Below, piece after piece: positions 25,668 through 34,683 of a stretch of 64,000 bases of DNA. The DNA is taken from assembly GCF_002163585.1 (NCBI RefSeq), contig NZ_CP015579.1, forward strand, positions 1,054,001-1,118,000. Reading direction: 5' to 3'. The stretch comes from Tatumella citrea. Its GTDB lineage: Bacteria > Pseudomonadota > Gammaproteobacteria > Enterobacterales > Enterobacteriaceae. How positions within the stretch are numbered: position 1 is the first letter of the stretch; every line of letters starts with the position of its first letter. The notes under the pieces are model-generated. The model had not been told where the DNA came from, made no database searches, and saw nothing but the letters and a program-made list of their open reading frames with translations. Made by a program: the position numbers and the translations under genes.

Positions 25668-27038
25668 TTACTCCTGGCTCATCAGCAACTCATCGCGCGG
25701 AGCCTCACGGCGCTGGGCTGAGGTCAGACGGAAATAGCAGTAACCCGCTGCCATAATTGCCACAAACAGCAGAGCAATGATCGGGTTAAACCAGATCATA
25801 GATACCAGACAAATAACGGCCAGCACCAGAGCAATGCCTGGTACCAGCGGATAACCAGGTGCCATAAAACTCCGTGGCATATCTGGCTGGCTGCGACGCA
25901 ATTTGAACAGGCTCAACATGCTCATGATATACATCACAATGGCACCAAACACGGCCAGGGTGATCATAGCTGCAGTCAGAGTCATACCCTGCAGATGGAT
26001 CCAGTTATCACTGAAAATCGCGATGATGCCGATAACACCTCCGGCAAGTGTTGCACGGTAAGGGGTTTGAAAGCGTGACAGTTTGGCCAGCGAGGGAGGC
26101 AGATACCCGGCACGTGCCAGTGCGAAAAACTGCCGCGAGTAGCCAAGGATAATTCCGTGGAAACTGGCAATCAGCCCGAACAGGCCAATCCACACCAGCA
26201 TATGCATCCAGCGGGAGTGTTCACCAACAATCATTTTCATTGCCTGAGGCAGGGGATCGTTGATATCTGAAAGTTTGCGCCAGTCACCGGCTCCACCGGC
26301 CAGCAGCATAACGCCAAGCGCCAGCACAACCAGCGTCAGAATCCCTGCGATATAGGCACGCGGGATATTTTTACGTGGGTCTTTTGCCTCTTCGGCGGCC
26401 ATGGCTGCACCTTCAATGGCCAGGAAAAACCAGATAGCAAAAGGAATAGCGGCAAAAACACCACTGATCGCCTGCATTCCAAAACCTTCAGCACCGGCCC
26501 AGCCGTGAGCGGTGAAATTTGCCAGGCTGAACCCCGGAGAAACTACTCCCATAAACACCAGCAATTCAATGACTGCCAGCAAGGTAACAATCAGTTCAAA
26601 CATCGCTGCCAGTTTAACGCCAAGGATATTCAGCCCCATAAACACCAGATAGGCCACCACTGCGGCAATCTTCGGGTCCAGAGTAGGGAACTGCACGTTG
26701 AGATAAGCGCCAATCGCCAGAGCAATTGCCGGAGGTGCAAACACAAACTCAATCAGTGTTGCCAGCCCGGCGATAAGCCCGCCGGTTTCACCAAATGCCC
26801 GTCTGCTGTAGGCGAAAGGGCCACCGGCATGAGGAATTGCGGTCGTTAGCTCGGTGAAACTAAAAATAAAACAACCATACATTAATGCTATCAGGAGGGT
26901 GGTTATCAGAAATCCGAGTGTCCCTGCGACACCCCAGCCATAGCTCCAGCCAAAATATTCGCCTGAAATAACCAGACCTACGGCAATTCCCCACAGTGAA
27001 AAGGTACCAAGCGTGGGCTTAAGTTTTGTTGTCATCAT
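25668..27038 (-). CDS. APC-family permease, ethanolamine permease type
   Basis: A 456-residue membrane transporter with about twelve segments. LGTFSLWGIAVGLVISGEYF, SFTELTTAIPHAGGPFAYSR and FFLAIEGAAMAAEEAKDP are the form seen in the ethanolamine permease (Eat) branch of the APC superfamily. No eut operon genes are present in the window. The start is set at ATG 27038 (GGGGATACAATGATG); the frame extends 20 codons further without a ribosome binding site. It is divergent from a kinase gene, with a Pho-box-like sequence in the gap. Confidence 0.87.
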   Translation of the reverse strand: MMTTKLKPTLGTFSLWGIAVGLVISGEYFGWSYGWGVAGTLGFLITTLLIALMYGCFIFSFTELTTAIPHAGGPFAYSRRAFGETGGLIAGLATLIEFVFAPPAIALAIGAYLNVQFPTLDPKIAAVVAYLVFMGLNILGVKLAAMFELIVTLLAVIELLVFMGVVSPGFSLANFTAHGWAGAEGFGMQAISGVFAAIPFAIWFFLAIEGAAMAAEEAKDPRKNIPRAYIAGILTLVVLALGVMLLAGGAGDWRKLSDINDPLPQAMKMIVGEHSRWMHMLVWIGLFGLIASFHGIILGYSRQFFALARAGYLPPSLAKLSRFQTPYRATLAGGVIGIIAIFSDNWIHLQGMTLTAAMITLAVFGAIVMYIMSMLSLFKLRRSQPDMPRSFMAPGYPLVPGIALVLAVICLVSMIWFNPIIALLFVAIMAAGYCYFRLTSAQRREAPRDELLMSQE

Positions 27039-27140
27039 TGTATCCCCGTCGTATATGCATTCCCCGCCGGATCTGAGATCTGCGGAATAAGCTGTCACAA
27101 GGATAATGCCGCGCGAAGAAGGCTGAATACCTGACCCGGG

Positions 27141-27158
27141 CTGTCATAAATTTGTCAT
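27141..27158 (+). promoter_or_regulatory. Pho box (PhoB binding site) between permease and kinase genes
   Basis: CTGTCATAAATTTGTCAT agrees with the Pho-box consensus (CTGTCATAWAWCTGTCAY) at all but one base, the same position that deviates in the E. coli phoA box. It comprises two 11-bp direct repeats of TGTCA spacing. It lies 143 bases before the kinase ATG and 103 bases from the permease start. Confidence 0.65.
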
Positions 27159-27301
27159 GTGAAGTCAACTTCGCTCTCCGGTTCTGTGTCATTGTCGTGT
27201 AAAGCCAGGTTTTGCTGTTACAGAGTCAGGAAATCCATGGCTTACCGCAGGCATGCTGATGTTAACGATGACTGAATTAATTAACGACCGGGGTGCGGAT
27301 A

Positions 27302-28306
27302 ATGGACGTACAACAGAATGACTCTTTAACTGATCAGCAATTGATGCAGATAGCAGCGGCGGCGTTGCTCCGCTATCCGCAGTTGAGTGACGGGCAGCTG
27401 TCACTGATTTGCCGTTCTGAAAATGCGACTTTTTCGCTGGAATCTGCAGGGCAGCGTTATGCTCTGAGGCTGCATCGGGCCAATTATCACAGCAAGCAGG
27501 ATATTGTCAGTGAATTACTGTGGCTGGATGCGCTCAGAGAAAGTGGTACTGAAGTACCGCAGGCGGTGAGTGATCCGCAGGGAGAACAGGTACAGACGCT
27601 ACAAACAGAAGACGGGGATGTCCGCCATGTCGTGATTTTTCACTGGATGGACGGTGAGATGCCAACCACCAATGTTGATCCCGTGGCTTTCCGTGCTCTC
27701 GGAGAAGTCACCGCCAGATTGCACCAGCACAGTCGCCAGTGGCAGCGGCCGGAGTCCTTCCGGCGCATTGTCTGGGATCATCAGACCATGGTGGGAGGGC
27801 AAGGGCACTGGGGACGCTGGCAGGATGCTCCCTTGCTGGAGAACCATCACCACCCGCTGATTTTTCAGGCGCTGGATAAAATTAACCACCGGTTGTCTGC
27901 TTATGGTCAGTCGCCGGAACGCTATGGTTTGATTCACGCCGATTTGCGCCTGACTAATCTGTTACACCATCAGGGACAAACTAAAATTATCGATTTTGAT
28001 GACTGCGGTTTTGGCTGGTATATGCACGATTTAGCAGCGGCTATCAGTTTCTTCGAACATCACCCACGGGCAGCAGAATGGATAGAAAACTGGCTGACAG
28101 GTTATGAAAAAACGGCCCATATCAGTGATGAAGATCTGGCTATACTGCCGGACTTACTGATGCAGCGCCGGTTACAGCTTAGTGCCTGGATGGGTTCTCA
28201 TGCCAGTACGGAAATGGCGCGTGGCCTGGAACAGCAGTGGTCGGCAGAGACAGTACGTTTATGCCACCGCTATCTGGAGACTGATCGCTGGCCGGTAGGG
28301 CAGTAA
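27302..28306 (+). CDS. APH-fold small-molecule kinase (homoserine/choline/ethanolamine kinase-like)
   Basis: A 334-residue protein of the aminoglycoside/choline phosphotransferase superfamily. The catalytic Brenner motif is HADLRLTNLL (about residues 211-220; H-x-D-x4-N) and the metal-binding motif is IIDFDDCGFG (about 229-238). The N-lobe carries RYALRLHRANYHSKQDIVSE, containing the ATP-site lysine/arginine region. The family also includes homoserine kinase II, choline and ethanolamine kinases and hydroxylysine kinase. Beside an ethanolamine-type permease an amino-alcohol substrate is plausible. ATG 27302 is preferred to the GTG three codons upstream. Confidence 0.8.
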   Translation: MDVQQNDSLTDQQLMQIAAAALLRYPQLSDGQLSLICRSENATFSLESAGQRYALRLHRANYHSKQDIVSELLWLDALRESGTEVPQAVSDPQGEQVQTLQTEDGDVRHVVIFHWMDGEMPTTNVDPVAFRALGEVTARLHQHSRQWQRPESFRRIVWDHQTMVGGQGHWGRWQDAPLLENHHHPLIFQALDKINHRLSAYGQSPERYGLIHADLRLTNLLHHQGQTKIIDFDDCGFGWYMHDLAAAISFFEHHPRAAEWIENWLTGYEKTAHISDEDLAILPDLLMQRRLQLSAWMGSHASTEMARGLEQQWSAETVRLCHRYLETDRWPVGQ

Positions 28307-28396
28307 TGCACAGTGGCTGTGCAATGTGCCGCTCAACGGCAGTTATTATCGCGGTTAAATGGTGGTTTTGCTTCACCGGACACTGGTACGAAAATT

Positions 28397-28410
28397 GCAT
28401 TGATCAATGC
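28397..28410. promoter_or_regulatory. 14-base perfect palindrome before the AraC-type regulator gene
   Basis: GCATTGATCAATGC is a perfect palindrome ending 26 bases before the regulator ATG. It may be an operator; AraC proteins usually bind direct repeats, so another factor is possible. Confidence 0.4.
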
Positions 28411-28436
28411 TGTTTCGGCCAATCCGGGGAGGCACA

Positions 28437-29522
28437 ATGGAACAACCGATAGCACTTTTGCACAGCACTTCGCAGGCAATGTCCGGTCTGATGGCCGGTA
28501 ACCGTGGAGTACTGGCTGCTGCAGCCACCGGGCTGAGTGATTTTATCACCGGTCAGGGCGGCGATGTCGACAGAATCTTCGGGCTGAGTGGCGTCGATCC
28601 TGAACTACTGAGCAGCCCGACACTGAGTCTGGGGCTGGTCAATTATTGCCGTGTTCTGGAAGAAGCTGCCCGTCATTCCGGCACGGATAATTTTGGACTG
28701 CATTATGGCCGTCAGTTTAAACCTCAGTCTCTGGGGCTGATTGGCTATATTGGACTCTGCTCGCCGACACTGGAAAGCGCTCTGAATAACGTTGTTCAGG
28801 CATTCCCCTGCCATCAGCACGATACTCTGGTACGTCGTACCGATAAAGGTGATTACTGGCGTCTGGACTACCAGGTTCGCCACGGCGCTATTCTGAGCCG
28901 TCGGCAGGATGCTGAGCTGACACTGGGAATGTTTATGAACCTGATTCGTCATGGGGCCGGCCAACACTGGGCACCTCGCGAAGTGCATTTTGAACATTCC
29001 CGCCCTGAAAACTGGCATGAACACTGTAAAATCTTTGATGCACCGGTCTATTTCGACCAGCCATACAATTCACTGATAATTGCAAAACGTGATCTGCAAC
29101 GCAGCATGCCGGATAACGACCCCATGCTGTTAATGGTGATGCAGGACGCTCTGCAACGGTTGAATATTACCCGTGACAGCCAGGGACTGACCGGCAAAGT
29201 CCGCGCCGCTATCCATCTGTTACTGAGCAAAGGCGAACCGGTGCTGGAAGAGGTGGCGGAAAATATGGGGCTGTCTGCCTGGACGTTGCAACGCCGACTG
29301 CGTGAGCAAAACGTCAGTTTCTCCGGGCTTGTGGACAACGTCCGCTGTGAACTGGCGACTCATTACCTCCAGCAGAAATCTTTGTCAGTCTCGTCAATGG
29401 CGATGTTGCTTGGTTATTCAGAAGTGAGCGCATTTTCCCGGGCCTGCCGACGTTGGTTTGGTATCAGCCCGCGGCAATGGCGCCGGCAGGAAACCCGGCC
29501 GGCGGAGACAGAGACGGCTTAG
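28437..29522 (+). CDS. AraC-family transcriptional regulator (OruR/ArgR-like)
   Basis: A 361-residue regulator. The N-terminal arabinose-binding-type domain (about 30-210; LGLIGYIGLCSPTLESALNN) is that found in OruR-type activators of amine and amino acid catabolism. The C-terminal AraC domain has two helix-turn-helix motifs: LEEVAENMGLSAWTLQRRLR and SMAMLLGYSEVSAFSRACRR followed by WFGISPRQWR. ATG 28437 has GGGGAGGCACA in front; the longer frame to 28407 is not needed. It follows the kinase gene by 130 bases on the same strand and probably controls the module. Confidence 0.88.
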   Translation: MEQPIALLHSTSQAMSGLMAGNRGVLAAAATGLSDFITGQGGDVDRIFGLSGVDPELLSSPTLSLGLVNYCRVLEEAARHSGTDNFGLHYGRQFKPQSLGLIGYIGLCSPTLESALNNVVQAFPCHQHDTLVRRTDKGDYWRLDYQVRHGAILSRRQDAELTLGMFMNLIRHGAGQHWAPREVHFEHSRPENWHEHCKIFDAPVYFDQPYNSLIIAKRDLQRSMPDNDPMLLMVMQDALQRLNITRDSQGLTGKVRAAIHLLLSKGEPVLEEVAENMGLSAWTLQRRLREQNVSFSGLVDNVRCELATHYLQQKSLSVSSMAMLLGYSEVSAFSRACRRWFGISPRQWRRQETRPAETETA

Positions 29523-32500
29523 CCAGTTTCTGAGGGCAGTTCCAGTTTACTGTAACCTAAGCCGTTGACCTTAATAACGCGGATTTGCAGCGGAATTCGT
29601 TCTTTCATGGCTTCCACATGACTGATGACTCCGATGTTTTTACCGCTGGCATTCAGGCTGTCCAGAGCATCCAGAGCAACATCCAGTGTCTGTCCGTCCA
29701 GAGTGCCGAAGCCCTCGTCCAGAAACAGTGATTCAATGCGGTTTTTATCGCTGACCAGGTCTGACAATGCCAGCGCCAGAGCCAGACTGACCAAAAAGCT
29801 TTCTCCGCCTGACAGTGTGCGGGTATCACGCTGATTATCTGCCTGCCAGGTATCAATCACCGATAGCTCAAGAGCATCAGTTGCCTGACGTTGTAACAGA
29901 TAGCGACCATGCAGCCGCGCCAGTTGCTGATTAGCCAGCCATACCAGATGATCCAGTGTCAGTCCCTGAGCAAAGCGACGGAATACCGCACCGGTGGCTG
30001 AACCAATCAGCCGGTTCAGATGATCCCAGTCAGCCAGTAACCGTTGCTGTTGACTGATCTGAGCCAGTAACTGTTGCTGTTGCTGCCGGTAACGATCATC
30101 CGCATGCAGCCTCTCACGGATTTCTCCCTGATGATGCAAATTCTCTTTAAGCTGCTGCTGTAATGTTTGTTGCTGCTGTTCCAGGAGCGCAGCCTCCTGA
30201 TGGCTCTGCTCAGGGCGCTGCAACAGATGTTGCTGATCGGTTTCGATGGCCTGGCGATGCAAAATATCGGTCTGGCGAAGTGACTGATCCAGTTGCTCAA
30301 GTTGCTGACGAAGTGCTGTCGCTTCACCTTCGTCCAGTAAAGCATCGCTGAAAGCCTGGCGGCTACTGAAGCCCTGTTGTTGCAGAGCTGAATCGAACTC
30401 TTGTTCACTCTCTGTGATTTGGGCGGTCAGACGAGTTATTTGCTGTTGCAACTGGCTGTGCTGACCATTCAGCAGGCTTAGCTGGTCGCGGGTCTGTTGC
30501 CATTGCTGTTGCAGGTTGCGTACCTGCAATTCCTGTTGCTGTATTTGATCGTGCATAGCCTGACGGGCAAGACTGACCTGCTGATCACCGAACAATTGCT
30601 GTCGCTGCAGACGAAGTTGTTCCAGTTCAGTAAGTTGTTGTGCGGTTGCCTCTTCAGCCTGCTGTACGGCATTTTTCTGCCGGGTCAGCTCCTGATGCAG
30701 ACTCTCCAGGAGAGATGTCAGGCGGATATGTTCAGATTCACTATCCCGGAGCTGTTTTTCATTTGCCTGCCAGTCACTCCAGAGCTTAAGTTGCTCTGAA
30801 AACCATTGTTCTGCGTCACTACTCTGTTCGGGTAATTCCAGTGAAAACTGGCGAATATCAGTACGCAATTGTTCTGAACGTTCAGCTGCCAGCGCTGTGG
30901 CCTGCCGGTGACGGTCACCTAATTCACTGGTTTTTTTCTGGCTGTTTTCCAGTTGCTGGTTTAGCAAACTTAATTGCTGCTGATGTTGCTGTAATTTCTC
31001 CCGGCAGAGATATAACGCTTCCCGTGCCTGCTGGCAGGAAAGCGCGGCAGCTTCATGTTGCTGCAATTGCTGACGGGTTTCTGCTTCCTGTTTTTCGAGG
31101 GTTTGAATCTGTTGGTTAAGTGCAGTGTGGTCGCTGATTTCAATGTTGCTGTTGTTACTGTCTGCGAGTTGTTGCCACTGCCGGGAAAGGCTTTCCAGCT
31201 CACTACTCAGCGCATCAATATCCGTTTGCAGCTGCTGAGTGCGTTGTTGTGCCTGAATCAGACCGGTTTTCTGTTGGATCCCCTGTTCCTGAAGTGCGGC
31301 AACACTCTGTTCCAGGCGTTTTCTTTCCTGCTGATTCTCATCCGGCTGTAGCTGGCGATAGTGTTCCACGGAAGGATGTTCACCGGACCCACAGAGCGGG
31401 CAGGGCTGTCCCGCGATCAACTGATCGCGCAATACCGAAAGATTGGCAATTTTAGCTTCAAGCTCACACAGTGCAGTGACAGCCTGCAACTGCTTTTTTT
31501 CGGTCTGATAGTGACGGCGAAATTGTTCCAGCGATTGTTCATCATTAATGATTTGCTGGTTTAACCGGATCTGTTCCTGTCGCAGACGGTCAAGTTGCTG
31601 TTTCAGAGGCGCCGCTTTAGAGGCCAGAACTAACAGCTGCTGGTGGAGATTACGCTGTACCTGATATTGTTCCAGCGAGTGACGTAATCCGGCGGTGTTG
31701 GCCGTAACCTCCAGTGCCCGAAGTTGTTTCTCGTGTTGTTCAAATACCTCAGCAGCTGTCTTTTCAGCATTTTGTAATGGCTGAATCTGCTGATTCAGTT
31801 CCGTCAGTGACTTTTCCAGCAGGGCCGTCTGTTGCTGATGTTCATTTAATTGTCGTTCAGCTTCCAGAACATCCTGTTGCTGCTGTTGCCAACCGACCAG
31901 ACGGTGTTGCCAAAGCTGCAGATGTGTTCCATAACCGGCAATATTCTGGTGGTTTTCCCGCCATTGCAGCCACTGCTGCCTTTGTTTACTGAGAGTTTCA
32001 GACTGTAGTGAAACAGTGCCGTGTTGCTGACTTAAAGGTAACAGCTGTTGCTGAACTGCACTAAGTTCCTGGCGGCTGCGGTTATACTGCTGTTGTCCGG
32101 TGGTTATTTGTTGATCCAACGGGATCACCTGTCCGGTCAGTAAGGCTTCCTGTTGCTGTTGCTGCTCCCGCAACTGCTGAAGCCCGGACTCAGCCTGTTG
32201 ATACTGAGTCGCTGACTGTTGTTGCAGTGTTTCTGAGTGGTTCAGTTGCTGTTGTGAAGTGACCTGCTGAGCCAGTAATTGCTGTTGCTCCTGCTGCTGG
32301 CGTAGCAGTTGCTGCCAGAGTCCTCGCACTTTTTCTGCGGGTTCACTTTCGGCCAGGCGTTGCCTCCCTGGAGCTGCCTGCCGCCATTGAGCGGCCATTG
32401 CCTGATGTTCCTGCTCACGTTGCAGACGTTTGCTGGTCAGTAACTGGTGTTGCTGCAGCCACTGCTGCGCCTGACTAATCAGCAAACTCTCCTGCTGTAG

Positions 32501-33202
32501 TGCCTGCTCCTGCTGCTGCAGGTCAGTCTGTTGCAGGCTGAGTTGATCACGAGTCTCCTCATTCAGTAACAGGACGCCGGAGGCACCGGCTTGCAGGTTA
32601 TCCAGTTGCTGGCGTAACTGCTTGTGCGTTTCAAATACTGCCTGTGAAATTTGCCCGTAAATTTCGGTACCGGTCAGTTCCTCCAGCAGTTCTGCCCGCT
32701 CTGCTGAAGGCGCATTCAGAAAGGCCGCAAACTGTCCCTGAGATAACATCATTGAACGGGTGAAGCGCTGGAAGTTCAGCCCCGAAAGCTGTTCGGTGAT
32801 TCGTAATTTATCCTGAATTTTGTCGGCGACGATAACATTATCCTCGCAACGCGCCAGTTCAACCCGTGGAGGTTGTAATTTGCCATTATGCTGGCCACGC
32901 GCTCTGTTCTGGCTCCAGAATGCCCGCCATGCCTGACCTTTAATCTCAAATTCGACTTCCGCCAGACACTCGCTGGTTCCGCGTGACATCAGTTCATTCT
33001 GGGTCGGTGTGACCGGGCCCAGGCGTGGCGTCTGATGGTAGAGTGCCAGACAAATAGCATCCAGCAGGGTGGTCTTACCGGCTCCGGTATCACCGGTGAT
33101 GGCAAACAGACCGTTGCCGGCAAACGGTGGCTGACGAAAATCGATCATCCACTCGCCGCGCAGAGCATTCAGGTTTTTGAACCGCAGGCTTAGTATTTTC
33201 AT
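29519..33202 (-). CDS. sbcC: Exonuclease subunit SbcC
   Basis: A 1227-residue SMC-like ATPase that with SbcD cleaves DNA hairpins and palindromes. Walker A GDTGAGKTTLLDAICLALY is at the N-terminus. Two long coiled coils flank the zinc-hook CPLCGSGEH near residue 600. The C-terminal head has TLSGGESFLVSLALALALSD and Walker B IESLFLDEGFGTLDGQ. It is about 180 residues longer than E. coli SbcC (1048), and the coiled coils are strikingly glutamine-rich, with many QQQ and QQQQ runs. The ATG overlaps the sbcD stop by four bases, so sbcDC is translationally coupled; its stop overlaps the end of the convergent AraC-type gene. Confidence 0.96.
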   Translation of the reverse strand: MKILSLRFKNLNALRGEWMIDFRQPPFAGNGLFAITGDTGAGKTTLLDAICLALYHQTPRLGPVTPTQNELMSRGTSECLAEVEFEIKGQAWRAFWSQNRARGQHNGKLQPPRVELARCEDNVIVADKIQDKLRITEQLSGLNFQRFTRSMMLSQGQFAAFLNAPSAERAELLEELTGTEIYGQISQAVFETHKQLRQQLDNLQAGASGVLLLNEETRDQLSLQQTDLQQQEQALQQESLLISQAQQWLQQHQLLTSKRLQREQEHQAMAAQWRQAAPGRQRLAESEPAEKVRGLWQQLLRQQQEQQQLLAQQVTSQQQLNHSETLQQQSATQYQQAESGLQQLREQQQQQEALLTGQVIPLDQQITTGQQQYNRSRQELSAVQQQLLPLSQQHGTVSLQSETLSKQRQQWLQWRENHQNIAGYGTHLQLWQHRLVGWQQQQQDVLEAERQLNEHQQQTALLEKSLTELNQQIQPLQNAEKTAAEVFEQHEKQLRALEVTANTAGLRHSLEQYQVQRNLHQQLLVLASKAAPLKQQLDRLRQEQIRLNQQIINDEQSLEQFRRHYQTEKKQLQAVTALCELEAKIANLSVLRDQLIAGQPCPLCGSGEHPSVEHYRQLQPDENQQERKRLEQSVAALQEQGIQQKTGLIQAQQRTQQLQTDIDALSSELESLSRQWQQLADSNNSNIEISDHTALNQQIQTLEKQEAETRQQLQQHEAAALSCQQAREALYLCREKLQQHQQQLSLLNQQLENSQKKTSELGDRHRQATALAAERSEQLRTDIRQFSLELPEQSSDAEQWFSEQLKLWSDWQANEKQLRDSESEHIRLTSLLESLHQELTRQKNAVQQAEEATAQQLTELEQLRLQRQQLFGDQQVSLARQAMHDQIQQQELQVRNLQQQWQQTRDQLSLLNGQHSQLQQQITRLTAQITESEQEFDSALQQQGFSSRQAFSDALLDEGEATALRQQLEQLDQSLRQTDILHRQAIETDQQHLLQRPEQSHQEAALLEQQQQTLQQQLKENLHHQGEIRERLHADDRYRQQQQQLLAQISQQQRLLADWDHLNRLIGSATGAVFRRFAQGLTLDHLVWLANQQLARLHGRYLLQRQATDALELSVIDTWQADNQRDTRTLSGGESFLVSLALALALSDLVSDKNRIESLFLDEGFGTLDGQTLDVALDALDSLNASGKNIGVISHVEAMKERIPLQIRVIKVNGLGYSKLELPSETG

Positions 33203-34437
33203 TCGTTGTCCTGCTCCTGTCCGGCGTGTTGTACCTGTTCCAGCGTCTGCAGATAAAGGGTCAGTAGTCGCTGGCGATCATCTTCTGACAGTTGTTGTTC
33301 CAGCTCAAGGCGGCGCAGAAATACATCTTCTGCGGTGAGTTCATTGAGCGTTTCGTTCTCCATCCGCTGAATGCCTGCCGTCGAGCGTTCACGACTGCGG
33401 CGTAGCAGTAACACTTCTGCAGGTTTGCCTGACACCAGGGTTTCGATGCGTTGTTGCAAGTCACTGAGATAGTCCTGTTGCGTGACTTCAATATCCAGCC
33501 ATACCGGCCGGCCACTGTCATCGGCAGTCAGTGCATTGATTTGTGTTTCTATCTCTTCCAGTGAACCTCTCAGGGTTTGCATGGGCTGGAAACAAGGAAC
33601 AGGCAGAGTAGTTACTGTGAGTGGCTGGCCGGGGCCACATTCTACCAGGCAGACGCTTTTCTCCTTACCTGGTTCATCGAAACTGAGTGCAATGGGTGAT
33701 CCGCTGTAGCGGATGTGTGGTTGCCCGCCGACCTGTTGCGGGCGATGAATATGTCCCAGGGCGATATAATCCGCGGGAGGGAACGCTGATGCCGGAAATG
33801 CATCCAGGCTGCCGATATAGATATCCCGTACCGACTCACTGCTGCGGGAACCCAGCGCGGTCAGATGTCCGGTGGCAATAACCGGCAGTTCAGGTTGACC
33901 CAGTTCATCCCGCAAACCAAGCGCGCCGTCATAGCATTGCCGGTAATGATCGGTGATCGCCTGTAACAGGTTTTGTTGTTTCTGCTGGCTGTCCAGACCG
34001 GCCTGACTCAACTGAATATCCCGGGGACGCAGATAGGGGATGGCACAGAGTACCGCCGCAGGCTGCTGTTGCTTATCGCGGAGAATAACCAGTTGATTAC
34101 TAATGTCAGTCCCGGCACTGGCGATAACCCGGGTGTTCAGGCACGCAAGTAATTCCCGTGATTCGTTAAGCATGGCAACTGAGTCGTGATTACCGGCCAG
34201 AATAACCAACTGGCAACCTGTCTGTTGTAACGAGACCACAAAGTGGTTGTAGATTTCCCTGGCATAACTGGGTGGCGAACCGGTATCAAAAATATCACCT
34301 GCGACTATCAGGGCATCGACCTGGTGGTCGGTAATTTGTTGCAATAACCAGTCGAGAAAAGACTGATGTTCATAAGCCCTGCTACGGGTATAAAAAAACT
34401 GACCCAAATGCCAGTCAGAAGTATGGATAATTTTCAT
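33199..34437 (-). CDS. sbcD: Exonuclease subunit SbcD
   Basis: A 412-residue Mre11-type phosphoesterase. The metal-binding motifs are all present: TSDWHLGQ near residue 8, VAGDIFDTGSPP, LAGNHDS, ATGHLTALGS and ALGHIHRPQ. The start is ATG 34437 (MKIIHTSDWHLGQ); the longer frame to 34464 is not used. First gene of sbcDC, divergent from phoB, as in E. coli. Confidence 0.96.
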   Translation of the reverse strand: MKIIHTSDWHLGQFFYTRSRAYEHQSFLDWLLQQITDHQVDALIVAGDIFDTGSPPSYAREIYNHFVVSLQQTGCQLVILAGNHDSVAMLNESRELLACLNTRVIASAGTDISNQLVILRDKQQQPAAVLCAIPYLRPRDIQLSQAGLDSQQKQQNLLQAITDHYRQCYDGALGLRDELGQPELPVIATGHLTALGSRSSESVRDIYIGSLDAFPASAFPPADYIALGHIHRPQQVGGQPHIRYSGSPIALSFDEPGKEKSVCLVECGPGQPLTVTTLPVPCFQPMQTLRGSLEEIETQINALTADDSGRPVWLDIEVTQQDYLSDLQQRIETLVSGKPAEVLLLRRSRERSTAGIQRMENETLNELTAEDVFLRRLELEQQLSEDDRQRLLTLYLQTLEQVQHAGQEQDNE

Positions 34438-34605
34438 AATGTTCCCGGTTTCACCCTGCTGCACGCAGTATACCTGTTACCGGCTCCCGGATAAAAAAAG
34501 AGTGGCTTGTCCGGATTTGTATTACAGGATGGCCACTGGCACAGTACGGTTAGCAAAAATCAATAAATTTTTATGACATGTTCTCAGAAAATAAGCTGGC
34601 ATTTA

Positions 34606-34638
34606 TTCATAAAACTGTCATAAAACTGACTCATAATG
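34606..34638 (+). promoter_or_regulatory. Pho box upstream of phoB
   Basis: Three adjacent 11-base units, TTCATAAAACT, GTCATAAAACT and GACTCATAATG, carry the core CTGTCATAAAACTGAC. The arrangement and distance to the phoB ATG match the autoregulatory Pho box of E. coli phoB. Confidence 0.85.
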
Positions 34639-34683
34639 GCGCCGCAACTTCGGAAATACCCGAAGATATTCGCTGGAGAAACA

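Noticed and set aside
30000..32600. Tandem repeat array within sbcC
   Set aside because: CTG/TTG-rich DNA comes from irregular Gln and Leu codons in a coiled coil; no fixed repeat unit is seen.
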